Part shown: positions 49,539-58,185 of the stretch, in pieces
Layout: each line of letters begins with the position of its first letter
Numbering within the stretch: the stretch's first letter is position 1
Origin: Methylobacteriaceae bacterium
GTDB taxonomy: Bacteria > Pseudomonadota > Alphaproteobacteria > Rhizobiales > Beijerinckiaceae
Direction: 5' to 3'
Length of the DNA: 64,000 nucleotides
Assembly: GCA_020638135.1 (NCBI GenBank)
Contig: JACKJE010000017.1
Location: 1-64,000 of the forward strand
Position numbers and translations under genes: made by a program
Notes under the pieces: generated by a model
Told to the model about the DNA's origin: nothing
Database searches by the model: none
What the model saw: only the letters and a program-made list of their open reading frames with translations

Positions 49539-49822
49539 CAAGAACTCGCGTTTGGGAAACCGCTCATCGATTCGCTCGAGCATTTCGCGCGCTGGACGCC
49601 AGCGACGCAAAGCTCGCGCACAGCTCGAACCAATCGTAGCCAGCGAATGTGGAAATGCGAAGGTCCCGACCGCAATCGACTGCGCCATTCAATGTAGAAA
49701 TAAATAATTACAAGACTTGCGGCAGCTTGCGACTTCTACGATTTCCTGCGTTCAACCGCCGAAACCGACCGACTTCCAATCCCGCTTTGTCGAGGCGCGC
49801 ACGCGCGAAGGAAGTACGTAAT
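49539..49822. other. Gap before methyltransferase, AT-rich patch
   Basis: No supported gene. A short AT-rich patch at about 49690-49715 (AATGTAGAAATAAATAATTAC) stands out from the high-GC surroundings and may hold a promoter for the methyltransferase downstream. Confidence 0.35.
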
Positions 49823-50679
49823 ATGCTCGAACGCAAGCCCAGTCGAACCGCCGTCGGCGCATGCGGGATACCGCGCCGCGCATCAATCCTCGATGAAGGC
49901 GCGGTGTTTTCGGACCCGTACGCATGTGTTCGATTTCTCGGCGAAGAAAGCCGAAGCCGTGATCCACGGACTATCTTCTTCCGGAGCACCGCGCCGCTCA
50001 GGCTGTTCATGGCGGCGCAGAAACCGCTTTGCCGGGTATCTCGCGGATGCGGTCTCGCGCGGCGTGCGTCAGGCCGTCGTGCTCGGCGCGGGCCTCGATA
50101 CGCTTTCACTTGCGCAATCCCCATGCGGCGCTTGGCGTAGAATGTTCAGAGATGATCATCCGGCGACGCAGCTCACAAATGCGGCGGCTGAAGGCTTCAG
50201 CTTTGCAATTCGCGAGAATGTCAGTTTGTCGCCAAATCGATTTCGAACGCGACAAGCTCACTCAAACTTGCGGCAGCCGGTTTTGACAAAAAGAAAAGAG
50301 CCCGCGTTTTTCATTTGGCTGGGCGTGGTCCCTATCTGACCGCCAGACGATTGCGCCGCCGACTTACTCTAGCGGAAATCCGGTGACATTGCATTCGCCA
50401 GGTTGGTGTTCGACTACGGCGAACCGCTCGACAACTACCCGCCGGACAAGCGTGCGAAATTGCCGCGCTCGCCGCCTACACCCGCGCGGCGCTCGGCGAG
50501 CCGTGCTCGGTATTTTCAGCCTCGGGAGATCGCGCAGCTTCTCGCTGCGCGCATGGCCTTACGAACAGAATGACCTCAGGCAACTCGAGATCGCCGTCAG
50601 ATACTTCGGCGCCGACCCCGGCACTACGTCGCCGAGCGTCGGCGCTTGCACATATTGCTTCACGCACGCCGGAAACTGA
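49823..50679 (+). pseudogene. Class I SAM-dependent methyltransferase (LCM/PF04072 type), frameshifted
   Basis: The opening MLERKPSRTAVGA continues in nearby frames as DEGAVFSDPYACV, SSSGAPRR, then SRGVRQAVVLGAGLDTLSL near 50065 (the SAM-binding glycine motif), HPATQ, FDKKKR-like end with AFFIWLGVVPYLT near 50310, and VFDYGEPLDNYPPDKRAKL near 50405. This is the layout of the leucine carboxyl methyltransferase family, seen in many small-molecule O-methyltransferases. Four or more one-base shifts interrupt it. Ends near TGA 50677. Substrate unknown. Confidence 0.66.
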
Positions 50680-50698
50680 GACGCGCCCCTCGTGATAA

Positions 50699-51470
50699 TC
50701 AATGCAGGATCTGGCTGAGGAACAATTGCGTGCGTTCGTGTTGCGGATTGGAGAAGAAGGCGTCGGGCGTGTTCATCTCGACGATCTCGCCCTGGTCCAT
50801 GAAGATCACGCGATCGGCGACCTGACGCGCAAAGCCCATTTCATGCGTGACGCAGAGCATGGTCATGCCTTCGTCGGCGAGCGAGACCATGGTGTCGAGC
50901 ACCTCTTTCACCATTTCAGGGTCGAGCGCCGACGTCGGCTCGTCGAACAGCATGATCTTGGGGTTCATGCATAGCGAGCGGGCGATGGCGACGCGCTGCT
51001 GCTGGCCGCCGGAGAGCTGGCCCGGATATTTGTTGGCCTGTTCGGGAATGCGCACGCGCTCGAGATATTTCATCGCGACTTTTTCGGCGCCAGCCGCTGC
51101 GGCATCTTGCGCACCCAGATCGGCGCCAGCGTGCAATTCTCGAGAATGGTGAGGTGCGGGAAGAGGTTGAAGTGCTGGAAGACCATCCCGACCTCGCGCC
51201 GCACCTCGTCGATGCGCTTGAGATCGTTGGTCAGCTCCGTTCCATCGACGATGATCTGGCCCTGCTGGTGCTCCTCCAGCCGGTTGATGCAGCGGATCAT
51301 GGTCGACTTGCGGAGCCCGAGGGACCGCAGATCACGATTTTCTCGCCGCGCGACACGTCGAGATTGATGTTCCTCAGAACGTGGAAGGTTCCGTACCACT
51401 TGTTGACGCCGACCAGCCGGATCGCCGGCCGGTCGATGTCGCCGCCTGTTCTCAGGCAAGGTTCGTCACG
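50699..51470 (-). pseudogene. Polar amino acid ABC transporter ATPase (GlnQ/AapP-like), frameshifted
   Basis: The C-terminal 145 residues are clean: KYPGQLSGGQQQRVAIARSLCMNPKIMLFDEPTSALDPEMVKEVLDTM (signature motif and Walker B), VTHEMGFARQVADRVIFMDQGEIVE and QILH. Upstream, in changing frames, STMIRCINRLEEHQQGQIIVDGTEL (after Walker A), MVFQHFNLFPHLTILENCTLAP (Q-loop) and GVNKWYGTFHVLRNINLDV (about 51400) complete it. Shifts lie near 51085, 51315 and 51400 or beyond. It energises uptake of amino acids. No permease or binding-protein gene is adjacent, which is unusual for this type. Confidence 0.72.
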
Positions 51471-51886
51471 CGAGCCTCGGGCGCCCCGGCCGAAGCGCGA
51501 CGTCAGAATGTCACGGCGCGCCGCGAACCGCTAGCCGCCCGCGCGGGTCAGCACGGATCACAATACTTCCGCACCGCGGAAAACCGTCAGGCGCCTGGCT
51601 TCGTAATACCAGGCAAGGCGCATCCCGGGCTCGCCGCTCTCGCCAGTCAAACGCGAGCGGCGGCGGCGAAAAAAATATCGTATGTCAGCAGCAGTAAGAC
51701 TTCGCGCCTGAGCGCGCCATATATGCGGCGACATCAGATCCCGGAGAGGGCATGGTTGGCCGCCGAAGTTATGCGCACTCACGAGCAATCACTTGCCTGT
51801 GGGGATTATCTCGGCGAACTACTCAACCATAGATTGCGCTCATCGGCTGAACGATGCAGCGCAGCACAACATAAGGAGAAAAGACT
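51471..51886. other. Gap upstream of the exported repeat protein
   Basis: About 415 bases without a supported gene. No remnant of the amino acid permease genes that normally precede an AapP/GlnQ-type ATPase could be read on the minus strand. AAGGAG at 51873 belongs to the next gene. Confidence 0.35.
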
Positions 51887-52363
51887 ATGAAAACATCAAG
51901 ATCCGCCCTTCTCGCCTCGGCTCTCGCGTTCGGCAGCGTGGCTGCCGCCACGGCATATGCCCCGGAAGAGCAACGGCCATTTCCGACAGCTTCGGCTTCG
52001 CGGCGGGAAGGTTCGAGCACCGTCGTGACTACTTCTATCGCGCCGGAAGCCTTGTGGCGCGGTTCACAACGCTTCGTATCGTGCGCCGGAGGGTCGGGCT
52101 TCAGGGTCACCGCGTCGTACCGCCAGCCCAGGGGCAGCCGGAACTTTGAACGACGAGCTGCGCGGGCGTAGCGGGAGGAGCTGGCTCCGACGTGACCGCT
52201 CCCTGCCGCGCCCTGAAGGCGAAAGTGGTGCACCACTTCATACCGCGCGCCGGAGGTCGGGCTTCGTGGTCACCGCCTCCTATCGCCAGCCCGAGGCGGC
52301 CAGAACTTCCAGACGGCGAGCTTCAAGGCGCCCGAAGGCAATTTCGTTCCGGCGTTCGCGTAA
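51887..52363 (+). CDS. Exported protein with short internal repeats, probably frameshifted
   Basis: A strong ribosome site (AAGGAG) precedes MKTSRSALLASALAFGSVAAATAYA, a clear signal peptide. Downstream, two similar segments occur: a GRAGSLVAVHNASYRAPEG-like part with VTASYRQPxG near 52030-52140, and a second with TSYRAPE, VTASYRQPEAA, then in another frame FQTASFKAPEGNFVPAFA and a TAA stop at 52361. The repeated SYRAPE/SYRQP units suggest a low-complexity periplasmic or surface protein. Start and stop are in the same frame, but the middle needs compensating shifts. No family recognised. Confidence 0.5.
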
Positions 52364-52396
52364 GCAATTCGCGTCGCCTGGCCAACCTGGGCGTCG

Positions 52397-52422
52397 AGGG
52401 GCGGAACCACGGTTCCGCCCCT
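52397..52422 (+). terminator. Rho-independent terminator
   Basis: AGGGGCGGAA (52397-52406) pairs with TTCCGCCCCT (52413-52422), followed by TGTTCGTTTG. It lies 34 bases after the exported repeat protein stop and before the convergent LysR gene. Confidence 0.7.
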
Positions 52423-52464
52423 TGTTCGTTTGCACGTCGACAGCACGCAGGCCGTCCATCCCGT

Positions 52465-53397
52465 TCATCGATCCGTGCGCACGGCGCGAACTCGCTCGCT
52501 CAAGAAATCGATGAAGACGCGCACCTTGGAATCCATGGTGGCGCGGCGGCGATAGAATAGCGACAGCTCCAGCCTGTCGGCGATCCGCCAATCTTCCAGC
52601 ACGACCTCGAGCAGGCCCGCTTCGATAGAAGGTCGCGCCAGCGTGTCGAGCAGCAAGGCGACGCCCTGCCCGCGCAAGGCAAAATCGAGTGGGACGATTG
52701 GATCGGTCGCCGCCACCGCGAAGCGGAACGACAATTCCTCGCGCCGCTCGCCACGGACGAACGACCAGACGGGCGGCACGGGCGAAGGGCCGGAAATATT
52801 GCTGGCGGCAAGCAGGCCGGCCATCGGCATCGACAGCAGGTCTGCGGGCTTGCCCGGACGCCCGATTTTCTCCAGCGCGGCCGGCGTCGCGACGAGACGA
52901 TATTCCGACACGAACAGCGTCCGCTTCACATAGCTCGAGTCCGGCTGCGCGCCGACGCGGATCGCCAGGTCGCAATTGTTTTCGACGAGATCGATCGCCT
53001 GGTTGGTGACGATGAACTCGACCCGCACATCCGGATATTTCTGGCGGAACGCGGGAACATGTGGCAGCAGCGCGGTGTAGAGCAGCGCGTATGGCACCAC
53101 TATGCGCAGGACGCCGGCCGGCGTGTCGTGATGAACGATCGCCAGCGATTCCGCCTCCTCGATCGCCGCAAAGCCGCGCGAGGCGGCCTCATAGACCTCG
53201 CGTCCGACTTCCGTCACCGACAGGCGGCGCGTGGTGCGGTTGAGCAATGTGATGCCGAGCCGCGTCTCGAGTTCCTGTATCTTGCGGCTGACCGTGCCCG
53301 GCGGCAGGCCGAGCTGGCGCGCCGCGCCGATGAAGCTCTGGCGGTCGACGACGGCGACGAATACCAGCAGATCGTCGAACTTCTTCACTGCGGTCAC
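52465..53397 (-). CDS. LysR family transcriptional regulator
   Basis: This 310-residue LysR-type regulator has the N-terminal winged helix FDDLLVFVAVVDRQSFIGAARQLGLPPGTVSRKIQELETRLGITLLNRTTRRLSVTEVGR and a ligand-binding domain beginning near residue 90 (GVLRIVVPYALLYTALLPHVPAFRQKYPDVRVEF). GTG at 53397 is the start and overlaps the stop of the CoA transferase gene (GTGA), so the regulator is translated with, and probably controls, that gene. The effector is unknown. Confidence 0.92.
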   Translation of the reverse strand: MTAVKKFDDLLVFVAVVDRQSFIGAARQLGLPPGTVSRKIQELETRLGITLLNRTTRRLSVTEVGREVYEAASRGFAAIEEAESLAIVHHDTPAGVLRIVVPYALLYTALLPHVPAFRQKYPDVRVEFIVTNQAIDLVENNCDLAIRVGAQPDSSYVKRTLFVSEYRLVATPAALEKIGRPGKPADLLSMPMAGLLAASNISGPSPVPPVWSFVRGERREELSFRFAVAATDPIVPLDFALRGQGVALLLDTLARPSIEAGLLEVVLEDWRIADRLELSLFYRRRATMDSKVRVFIDFLSERVRAVRTDR

Positions 53398-54563
53398 AGG
53401 ACGCCAGCGGCGCGCAGCCCGGCGATCTCCTGCGCGTCATAGCCGATCTCGCGCAAGACGTCCGCCGTATGCGCGCCGAGCGGCGGCGTCGGCGTTTCGA
53501 TCTTGCCGGGCGTCCGCGAGAGTTCGACGGGCTGGCCGACCAGCGTCGTCTCGCCGAGCTTGGGATGGACCACGCTCTGCGCGATGCCGAGCGCTTTCAC
53601 CTGGGGATCGGCAAAGACCTGATCGACCGTATAGATCGGGCCGCAAGGCACGCCGACGGCGTTGAGCCGATCGATCCATTCGCGCGCCGGCCTGGCGCTG
53701 GTCATCTCCGCGATGATTTCATACAGCGCGGCGCGATTGCGTGAGCGGCGCGCGCCATCGGCGAAACGCGCATCGTCGACGATGCGCTGCAGGCCGAGTT
53801 CCTCGCACAGTTTGCGCCACATGTCCTCGCCCGAAGCTGCGATGTTGATCAGCCCGTCCGCCGCTGGAAACACGCCCATGGGATAGACGGTCGGATGATC
53901 GTTGCCGGCCTGCGGCGGCACGACGCCATCCATCAGCCACCGCGTGGCCTGAAAATCGAGCAGCCCGATCTGCGCCTGCAAGAGCGATGTCTTGACCCAC
54001 TGGCCTTCGCCCGAAACTTCGCGTTCGAGAAGCGCCGTGAGGACGCCGAGCGCGCAATAGAGGCCCGCCGCCATGTCCGCGACCGCAATGCCGGCGCGCA
54101 CGGGTCCCTGCCCCGGCAGGCCGGTGATCGACATCAGCCCGCCCATGCCCTGCGCGATCTGGTCAAAGCCCGGCCGCATGCGGTAGGGGCCCTCCTGGCC
54201 GTAGCCGGAAATGCTGGCGTAGACGATGCGCGGATTGATCGCGCGCACCGCCTCGTAGTCGACGCAGAGGCGCGTCTTCACGTCGGGACGGAAGTTCTCG
54301 ACGACGACATCGGCCGTCTCCACCAGACGCCGGAAGACCGCGAGGCCCTGCGGGTGTTTCAGGTCGAGCGTGATACTGCGCTTGTTGCGATGCAGGTTCT
54401 GGAAATCGGAACTGAGCCTGGGCTCGTCGACCAGGCTCTGTTCGGGCGGTTCGACCTTGATAACGTCGGCGCCGAAATCGGCGAACTGGCGGACAGCTGT
54501 CGGTCCCGAGCGAACACGCGTGAGATCGATCACACGAAATCGTCCGAGCGCGCCGCGCTTCAT
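53394..54563 (-). CDS. CaiB/BaiF (family III) CoA transferase
   Basis: Family III CoA transferases move CoA between a CoA thioester and a carboxylic acid through an aspartyl intermediate. At 389 residues the protein is full length: LGRFRVIDLTRVRSGPTAVRQFADFGADVIKVEPPEQ, DLKHPQGLAVFRRLVETADVVVENFRPDV, IVYASISGYGQEGPYRMRPGFDQIAQGMGGLMSITG with the catalytic aspartate in GFDQIAQ, and VPCGPIYTVDQVFADPQVKALG. It ends with the LysR start. The substrate is not evident; a role in degradation of a dicarboxylic or branched acid is typical. Confidence 0.92.
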   Translation of the reverse strand: MKRGALGRFRVIDLTRVRSGPTAVRQFADFGADVIKVEPPEQSLVDEPRLSSDFQNLHRNKRSITLDLKHPQGLAVFRRLVETADVVVENFRPDVKTRLCVDYEAVRAINPRIVYASISGYGQEGPYRMRPGFDQIAQGMGGLMSITGLPGQGPVRAGIAVADMAAGLYCALGVLTALLEREVSGEGQWVKTSLLQAQIGLLDFQATRWLMDGVVPPQAGNDHPTVYPMGVFPAADGLINIAASGEDMWRKLCEELGLQRIVDDARFADGARRSRNRAALYEIIAEMTSARPAREWIDRLNAVGVPCGPIYTVDQVFADPQVKALGIAQSVVHPKLGETTLVGQPVELSRTPGKIETPTPPLGAHTADVLREIGYDAQEIAGLRAAGVL

Positions 54564-54657
54564 TTTCGTTCCTCCCGCTCCGCCGCAGCGTCACGCGCGA
54601 AGGATGCGCCGCGTCGCCGCGCGGATCAACCGCGTATCGGACCGTCGCGAGAGGAGC

Positions 54658-55176
54658 TTAGCGCAGCGCTTTTGGCAGGCGGCGCTTCCAGCGCTCGCTG
54701 CGCGGCAGTTCGCTGGTAGCAGCGCGCCGTACGTTCGAGCGGGCGCTGGCGCCGACGGGGGCGGCTGGCGTGGTTGGCGCCTGACGGGCGGGCTGCGGCG
54801 CGGGCGCGGCCGGCGCGGACTCCTTGACCTCGACCTGCGTCTTGCGCGGCCGGCCGCGCTTGCGCGGCGCCAGTGGCGCCAGATCCTCGGGGCCGCGTTC
54901 CTTGCGCGGGCGGCCACGCTTGCGCGGCGCGAGCACCGCGTCGTCGTCCCCGGCGACCTTGGCGGCGTCGATAGCGGCCTCGGTCACCAGGCAGGGCAGG
55001 ATGCGGCGCTGCGCCTCGGCGACCGCCGTCGGCGCGGGCTCCACTGGCGCGAACACGACCGATGCGGCCGGCGGCGCGGGAACGGGCGCGGGCGGCTCGA
55101 CGAGGGAAGGCTTCTTTGCCAGCGAGGTCGGCCGTCGTTTGACTTCAACCGTGAAAGATCTTGATGGTTTGCGCAT
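54658..55176 (-). CDS. AT-hook-containing basic protein
   Basis: This 172-residue protein starts MRKPSRSFTVEVKRRPTSLAKKPS. A middle section (VAEAQRRILPCLVTEAAIDAAKVAG) is followed by two exact AT-hook cores, APRKRGRPRKERG and APRKRGRPRKTQV, about 20 residues apart. Proline/alanine-rich linkers lie on both sides, and the end is RSERWKRRLPKALR. AT-hooks bind the minor groove of AT-rich DNA, so a nucleoid-type role is likely. ATG 55176 is preferred over the longer start at 55266. Similar SFTVEVKR-starting proteins exist in Hyphomicrobiales, without a known role. Confidence 0.75.
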   Translation of the reverse strand: MRKPSRSFTVEVKRRPTSLAKKPSLVEPPAPVPAPPAASVVFAPVEPAPTAVAEAQRRILPCLVTEAAIDAAKVAGDDDAVLAPRKRGRPRKERGPEDLAPLAPRKRGRPRKTQVEVKESAPAAPAPQPARQAPTTPAAPVGASARSNVRRAATSELPRSERWKRRLPKALR

Positions 55177-55273
55177 GGGGGCTCTGCGGGCCGACGCCGC
55201 CAAATACCGGCAGAATCGACGATTGCAAGTGTTCAATTGTCTTGCATGCGGCGCGCCCTGCGTCAACGAGCGC

Positions 55274-55552
55274 TCAACGCGCCGTGGCGCCGCCTCTCGC
55301 GACCTTGCGGAGCGTGTCGACCATCACGTCGGTCTGCAGCGCATCGCGGGCGCGCTCCTCGCGCTCGCTCGCCCAGGCGATCGCCGCGCACAGGCGCAGA
55401 TACCGGCCCTGGCGGAGCGCCATGTCCACGAAAGACGCGTCGTCGAACATGGCCTGAAGCTTCTCGCGTCGCGCCGTCGCGCGTTCCAGCGCTGCCTGAC
55501 GGTCCGGCGCCGATGGCTGAAAAGTCTGGCTTTGCCTGTAGGCCGCGCTCAT
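55274..55552 (-). CDS. Hypothetical protein, 92 aa, helical
   Basis: This small soluble protein (MSAAYRQSQTFQPSAPDRQAALERA) is rich in helix-forming, charged residues (ATARREKLQAMFDDASFVDMALRQGRYLRLCAAIAWASEREERARDALQ). I recognise no family. It is read in the same direction as, and about 100 bases upstream of, the AT-hook gene and may be in its operon. Confidence 0.55.
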   Translation of the reverse strand: MSAAYRQSQTFQPSAPDRQAALERATARREKLQAMFDDASFVDMALRQGRYLRLCAAIAWASEREERARDALQTDVMVDTLRKVARGGATAR

Positions 55553-55893
55553 CGTCTCTCCTCCGACCGGAGGCTAGCGCTTGTTTGGTTTATGGACGGT
55601 TACCGCAGTGTGTTCGCGAAGTAACGCTTCAAAAAAACTACCGAACGCCTGCGGCCGTTTTGAGGCGCCAAAATGCGGCTGCGGCTGCGCGCCGGGGCGA
55701 ACGCCTTTGCAACCCTTCAGACTTTCCAACGGCTTGGCTTCGCGTCCGCATGGCGCGACGCATCCGCCCCGCATGTCGGCGACCGACCGGCATGGAGCTC
55801 GGGGGTAAGACTGACGTTCAGGCAGCCTTTACTTCGCGTCCGCGACTGATAACGTTTGTCGCAGTATTGCGGCCGGCCGATGGAAGAAAGATC
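55553..55893. promoter_or_regulatory. Divergent gene-free region before the acyl-synthase-like gene
   Basis: These 341 bases lie between divergent genes. The first 80 (TTTGGTTTATGG, CTTCAAAAAAACTACC) are AT-richer than the flanks and look promoter-like. No clear operator (for example a lux-type box) was seen. Confidence 0.35.
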
Positions 55894-56568
55894 ATGAACG
55901 CGCATCAGCGCGTGCCTACATTCAACGAAAAGGTCGCCGAAGTCCTTAAGACCGTGACCTATCGCATTGCGCGGTCCGCGGAGGACCGGGATGCGATTTT
56001 CGGGTTGCGCTACCGCGGCTATCTGCTGGACGGCGGGATCAGCCCGAATGCGCGCGAGCGATTCCAGGACCCGTGGGACGATGTCGCCAACGGCGTCGTA
56101 ATGGGCATGTATTTCGGCGACCGGCTCGCCAGTTCGGTTCGCTTCCACACAAACAATACGCCGGACGCGCGCTTGCCGGCGATGGATACGTTCGGCGACG
56201 CGCTCGAACCTTATCTAGCCTCCGGCAAGCTGATCATCGACCCGACGCGCTTCGTCATCGATCCGGAATTCGCGCGCATGGGGCCGGACCTGCCTTTTCT
56301 GACGCTGCGCATGATTTCGATGGCCGCGGAGCACTACGGCGCCGGTTACGTTCTGGCGACCGTGCGCGCCGAACATGTCGTCATGTATCGCCGGGTGATC
56401 GGCCATAAGCCGATCAGCGAACCGCGGACCTATCCCATGCTTGCGCGCAAGATCGTCTGCATGATCACGGATATCGAGACCTTGCGCGCGACGGCCTATA
56501 CGCGCCACCCGTTCCTGCGGTCGACGCCGGAAGAGCGTGTCGCCGTGTTTGGTCCACAGGTTCCCTGA
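55894..56568 (+). CDS. FeeM-type N-acyl amino acid synthase / LuxI-like acetyltransferase-fold protein
   Basis: This 224-residue protein has the GNAT-type fold shared by LuxI and N-acyl amino acid synthases. Its start VTYRIARSAEDRDAIFGLRYRGYLLDGGIS resembles the FeeM pattern. Landmarks are ERFQDPWDDVANGVVMGMYFGDRLASSVRFHTN, a strand where LuxI-type enzymes bind their acyl donor, LIIDPTRFVIDPEFARMGPDLPFLTLRMISMAAEHYGAGYVLATVRAEHVVMYRRVIG, and a C-terminal RHPFLRSTPEERVAVFG. Such enzymes acylate amino acids or related amines from acyl carrier protein. No LuxR-type partner lies next to it. GAAGAAAG precedes ATG 55894. Substrate is unknown. Confidence 0.75.
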   Translation: MNAHQRVPTFNEKVAEVLKTVTYRIARSAEDRDAIFGLRYRGYLLDGGISPNARERFQDPWDDVANGVVMGMYFGDRLASSVRFHTNNTPDARLPAMDTFGDALEPYLASGKLIIDPTRFVIDPEFARMGPDLPFLTLRMISMAAEHYGAGYVLATVRAEHVVMYRRVIGHKPISEPRTYPMLARKIVCMITDIETLRATAYTRHPFLRSTPEERVAVFGPQVP

Positions 56569-56658
56569 CCTGCGCCACAGTCCCTGATTTTAGTGGCTTT
56601 GCGGGCGCATGCGTCGCAATGTCGCTTGCCTGAATCGCCATGTGGCCGACGATACGCC

Positions 56659-56698
56659 TTGCGGCAGATCAAGGCGGGCCTTAGGTGAGCGCTATCAT
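56659..56698 (+). promoter_or_regulatory. FNR/FixK-type box with -10 element before ccoG
   Basis: TTGCGGCAGATCAA at 56659-56672 fits the anaerobox pattern TTGxx-N4-xxCAA. TATCAT at 56693 is a fair -10; the box centre is about 40 bases before the expected transcription start, as in class II FNR/FixK promoters. Confidence 0.6.
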
Positions 56699-56733
56699 AT
56701 GCAAAAAATCGAATACATGAATCGGCGACCGGA

Positions 56734-58173
56734 ATGAGCGAAGACTCCACTCTGATTACCGGACCGCTCTATGCGGCCCGCAAGAAGGTCTACCCGCAGG
56801 CGACGCACGGGACGTATCGCAAGATCAAGTGGGGCCTGCTGATCTTCTGCCTGGCGGTCTATTATCTCCTGCCCTTCGTGCGCTGGGATCGCGGGCCGGG
56901 CCTTCCCAACCAGGCCGTTCTGGTCGACCTGCCGCACCGGCGCTTCTACTTCTTCTTCATCCAGCTGTGGCCGCAGGAAGTCTACTTCTTCACCGGCCTG
57001 CTGGTGCTCGCTGCACTGACGCTGTTCCTGATGAACGCGCTCGCCGGCCGCATCTGGTGCGGCTACCTGTGCTGGCAGACGGTTTGGACGGACCTGTTCT
57101 ACGCGGTCGAGCGCTGGGTCGAGGGCGACCGGCGCGACCGCATCATGAAGGACAAGAAGGGCTGGACCTTCCAGCACATCCGCGAAGTCGGGCTGAAGCA
57201 CTTCCTGTGGCTGATGATCGCCTGGTGGACCGGCGGCGTGGGTTCTGTATTTCGACGACGCGCCAACGCTGGTGCGCCAGCTCGCGACCTTCCAGGCGCC
57301 GTTCTCCGCCTACCTCTGGATCGGCATTCTCACGGCCACGACATACATTTTCGCCGGCCATATGCGCGAGCAGGTGTGCTCTACATGTGCCCGTGGCCGC
57401 GCATCCAGGCGGCGCTGACCGACGAATGGGCGCTCAACGTCACCTACAAGGTCGATCGCGGCGAACCGCGCATGTCGGTCAAGAAGTCGGAAGCCGCCCA
57501 TCTCAAGGGGCTCGCCGCCGGCGATTGCATCGATTGCAACCAGTGCGTCGCGGTCTGCCCGACGGGCACCGATATTCGAAAGGGACTGCAGCTCGGCTGC
57601 GTGCAGTGCGGCCTGTGCATCGACGCCTGCGACAATGTCATGAAGGAGATCGGCCGTCCGACGCGGCTCATCGGCTATGACACCGACATCAACATGGCGC
57701 GCCGCAGGGAAGGCAAGCCGCCGGTCTATCGTTTCATCCGGGCGCGCACGATCCTCTATGCGGCCGTGATGGCGATCGTCGGCTCGGTGATGCTCTATGC
57801 GCTGCTCAATCGCACGACCGCGCTGATCGCGGCGCAGCACAACCGCAACCCGCTGTTCGTGACGTTGTCCGACGGACATGTGCGCAACGACATGACCGTG
57901 CACCTGTCCAACAAGGGCGGCACGCCGCGCACCTTCGCGCTGACGGTTCTGGGGCTCGATCAGGCCAGGCTCTCGGCCGTGGGCGTGGAGCCCGCCGCCG
58001 ACGGCCGCCTGCTGGTGGAAGTGGAGCCCGACCGCGTGCGCGACCTGCGGGTCAGCATCACGGCGCCGGGCGGCGCGGCCAAGACCGACAACACGCCGAT
58101 CACGGTGGTGGCGACCGATGTCGCGAACGGCGAAGTGCTGAAGGTCAGCGAACACTTCTTCGCGCCGAAGTGA
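56734..58173 (+). CDS. ccoG: Cytochrome cbb3 oxidase accessory protein CcoG (FixG), compensated frameshift
   Basis: CcoG is a membrane iron-sulphur protein that reduces copper for insertion into cbb3 oxidase. The 479-residue protein has membrane segments near residues 32-50, 90-105 and 340-360. Its ferredoxin-like motifs are CIDCNQCVAVCPTGTDIRKG and LGCVQCGLCIDACDNVM. A C-terminal periplasmic part follows. Between about 57240 and 57375 the open frame gives an unlike, arginine-rich stretch, whereas the neighbouring frame reads VLYFDDAPTLVRQLATF, then IGILTATTYIFAGHMREQVC; two compensating one-base errors explain this. An anaerobox lies 61-75 bases upstream. No other cco genes are adjacent. Confidence 0.9.
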   Translation: MSEDSTLITGPLYAARKKVYPQATHGTYRKIKWGLLIFCLAVYYLLPFVRWDRGPGLPNQAVLVDLPHRRFYFFFIQLWPQEVYFFTGLLVLAALTLFLMNALAGRIWCGYLCWQTVWTDLFYAVERWVEGDRRDRIMKDKKGWTFQHIREVGLKHFLWLMIAWWTGGVGSVFRRRANAGAPARDLPGAVLRLPLDRHSHGHDIHFRRPYARAGVLYMCPWPRIQAALTDEWALNVTYKVDRGEPRMSVKKSEAAHLKGLAAGDCIDCNQCVAVCPTGTDIRKGLQLGCVQCGLCIDACDNVMKEIGRPTRLIGYDTDINMARRREGKPPVYRFIRARTILYAAVMAIVGSVMLYALLNRTTALIAAQHNRNPLFVTLSDGHVRNDMTVHLSNKGGTPRTFALTVLGLDQARLSAVGVEPAADGRLLVEVEPDRVRDLRVSITAPGGAAKTDNTPITVVATDVANGEVLKVSEHFFAPK

Positions 58174-58185
58174 CCGGATCGCCAT

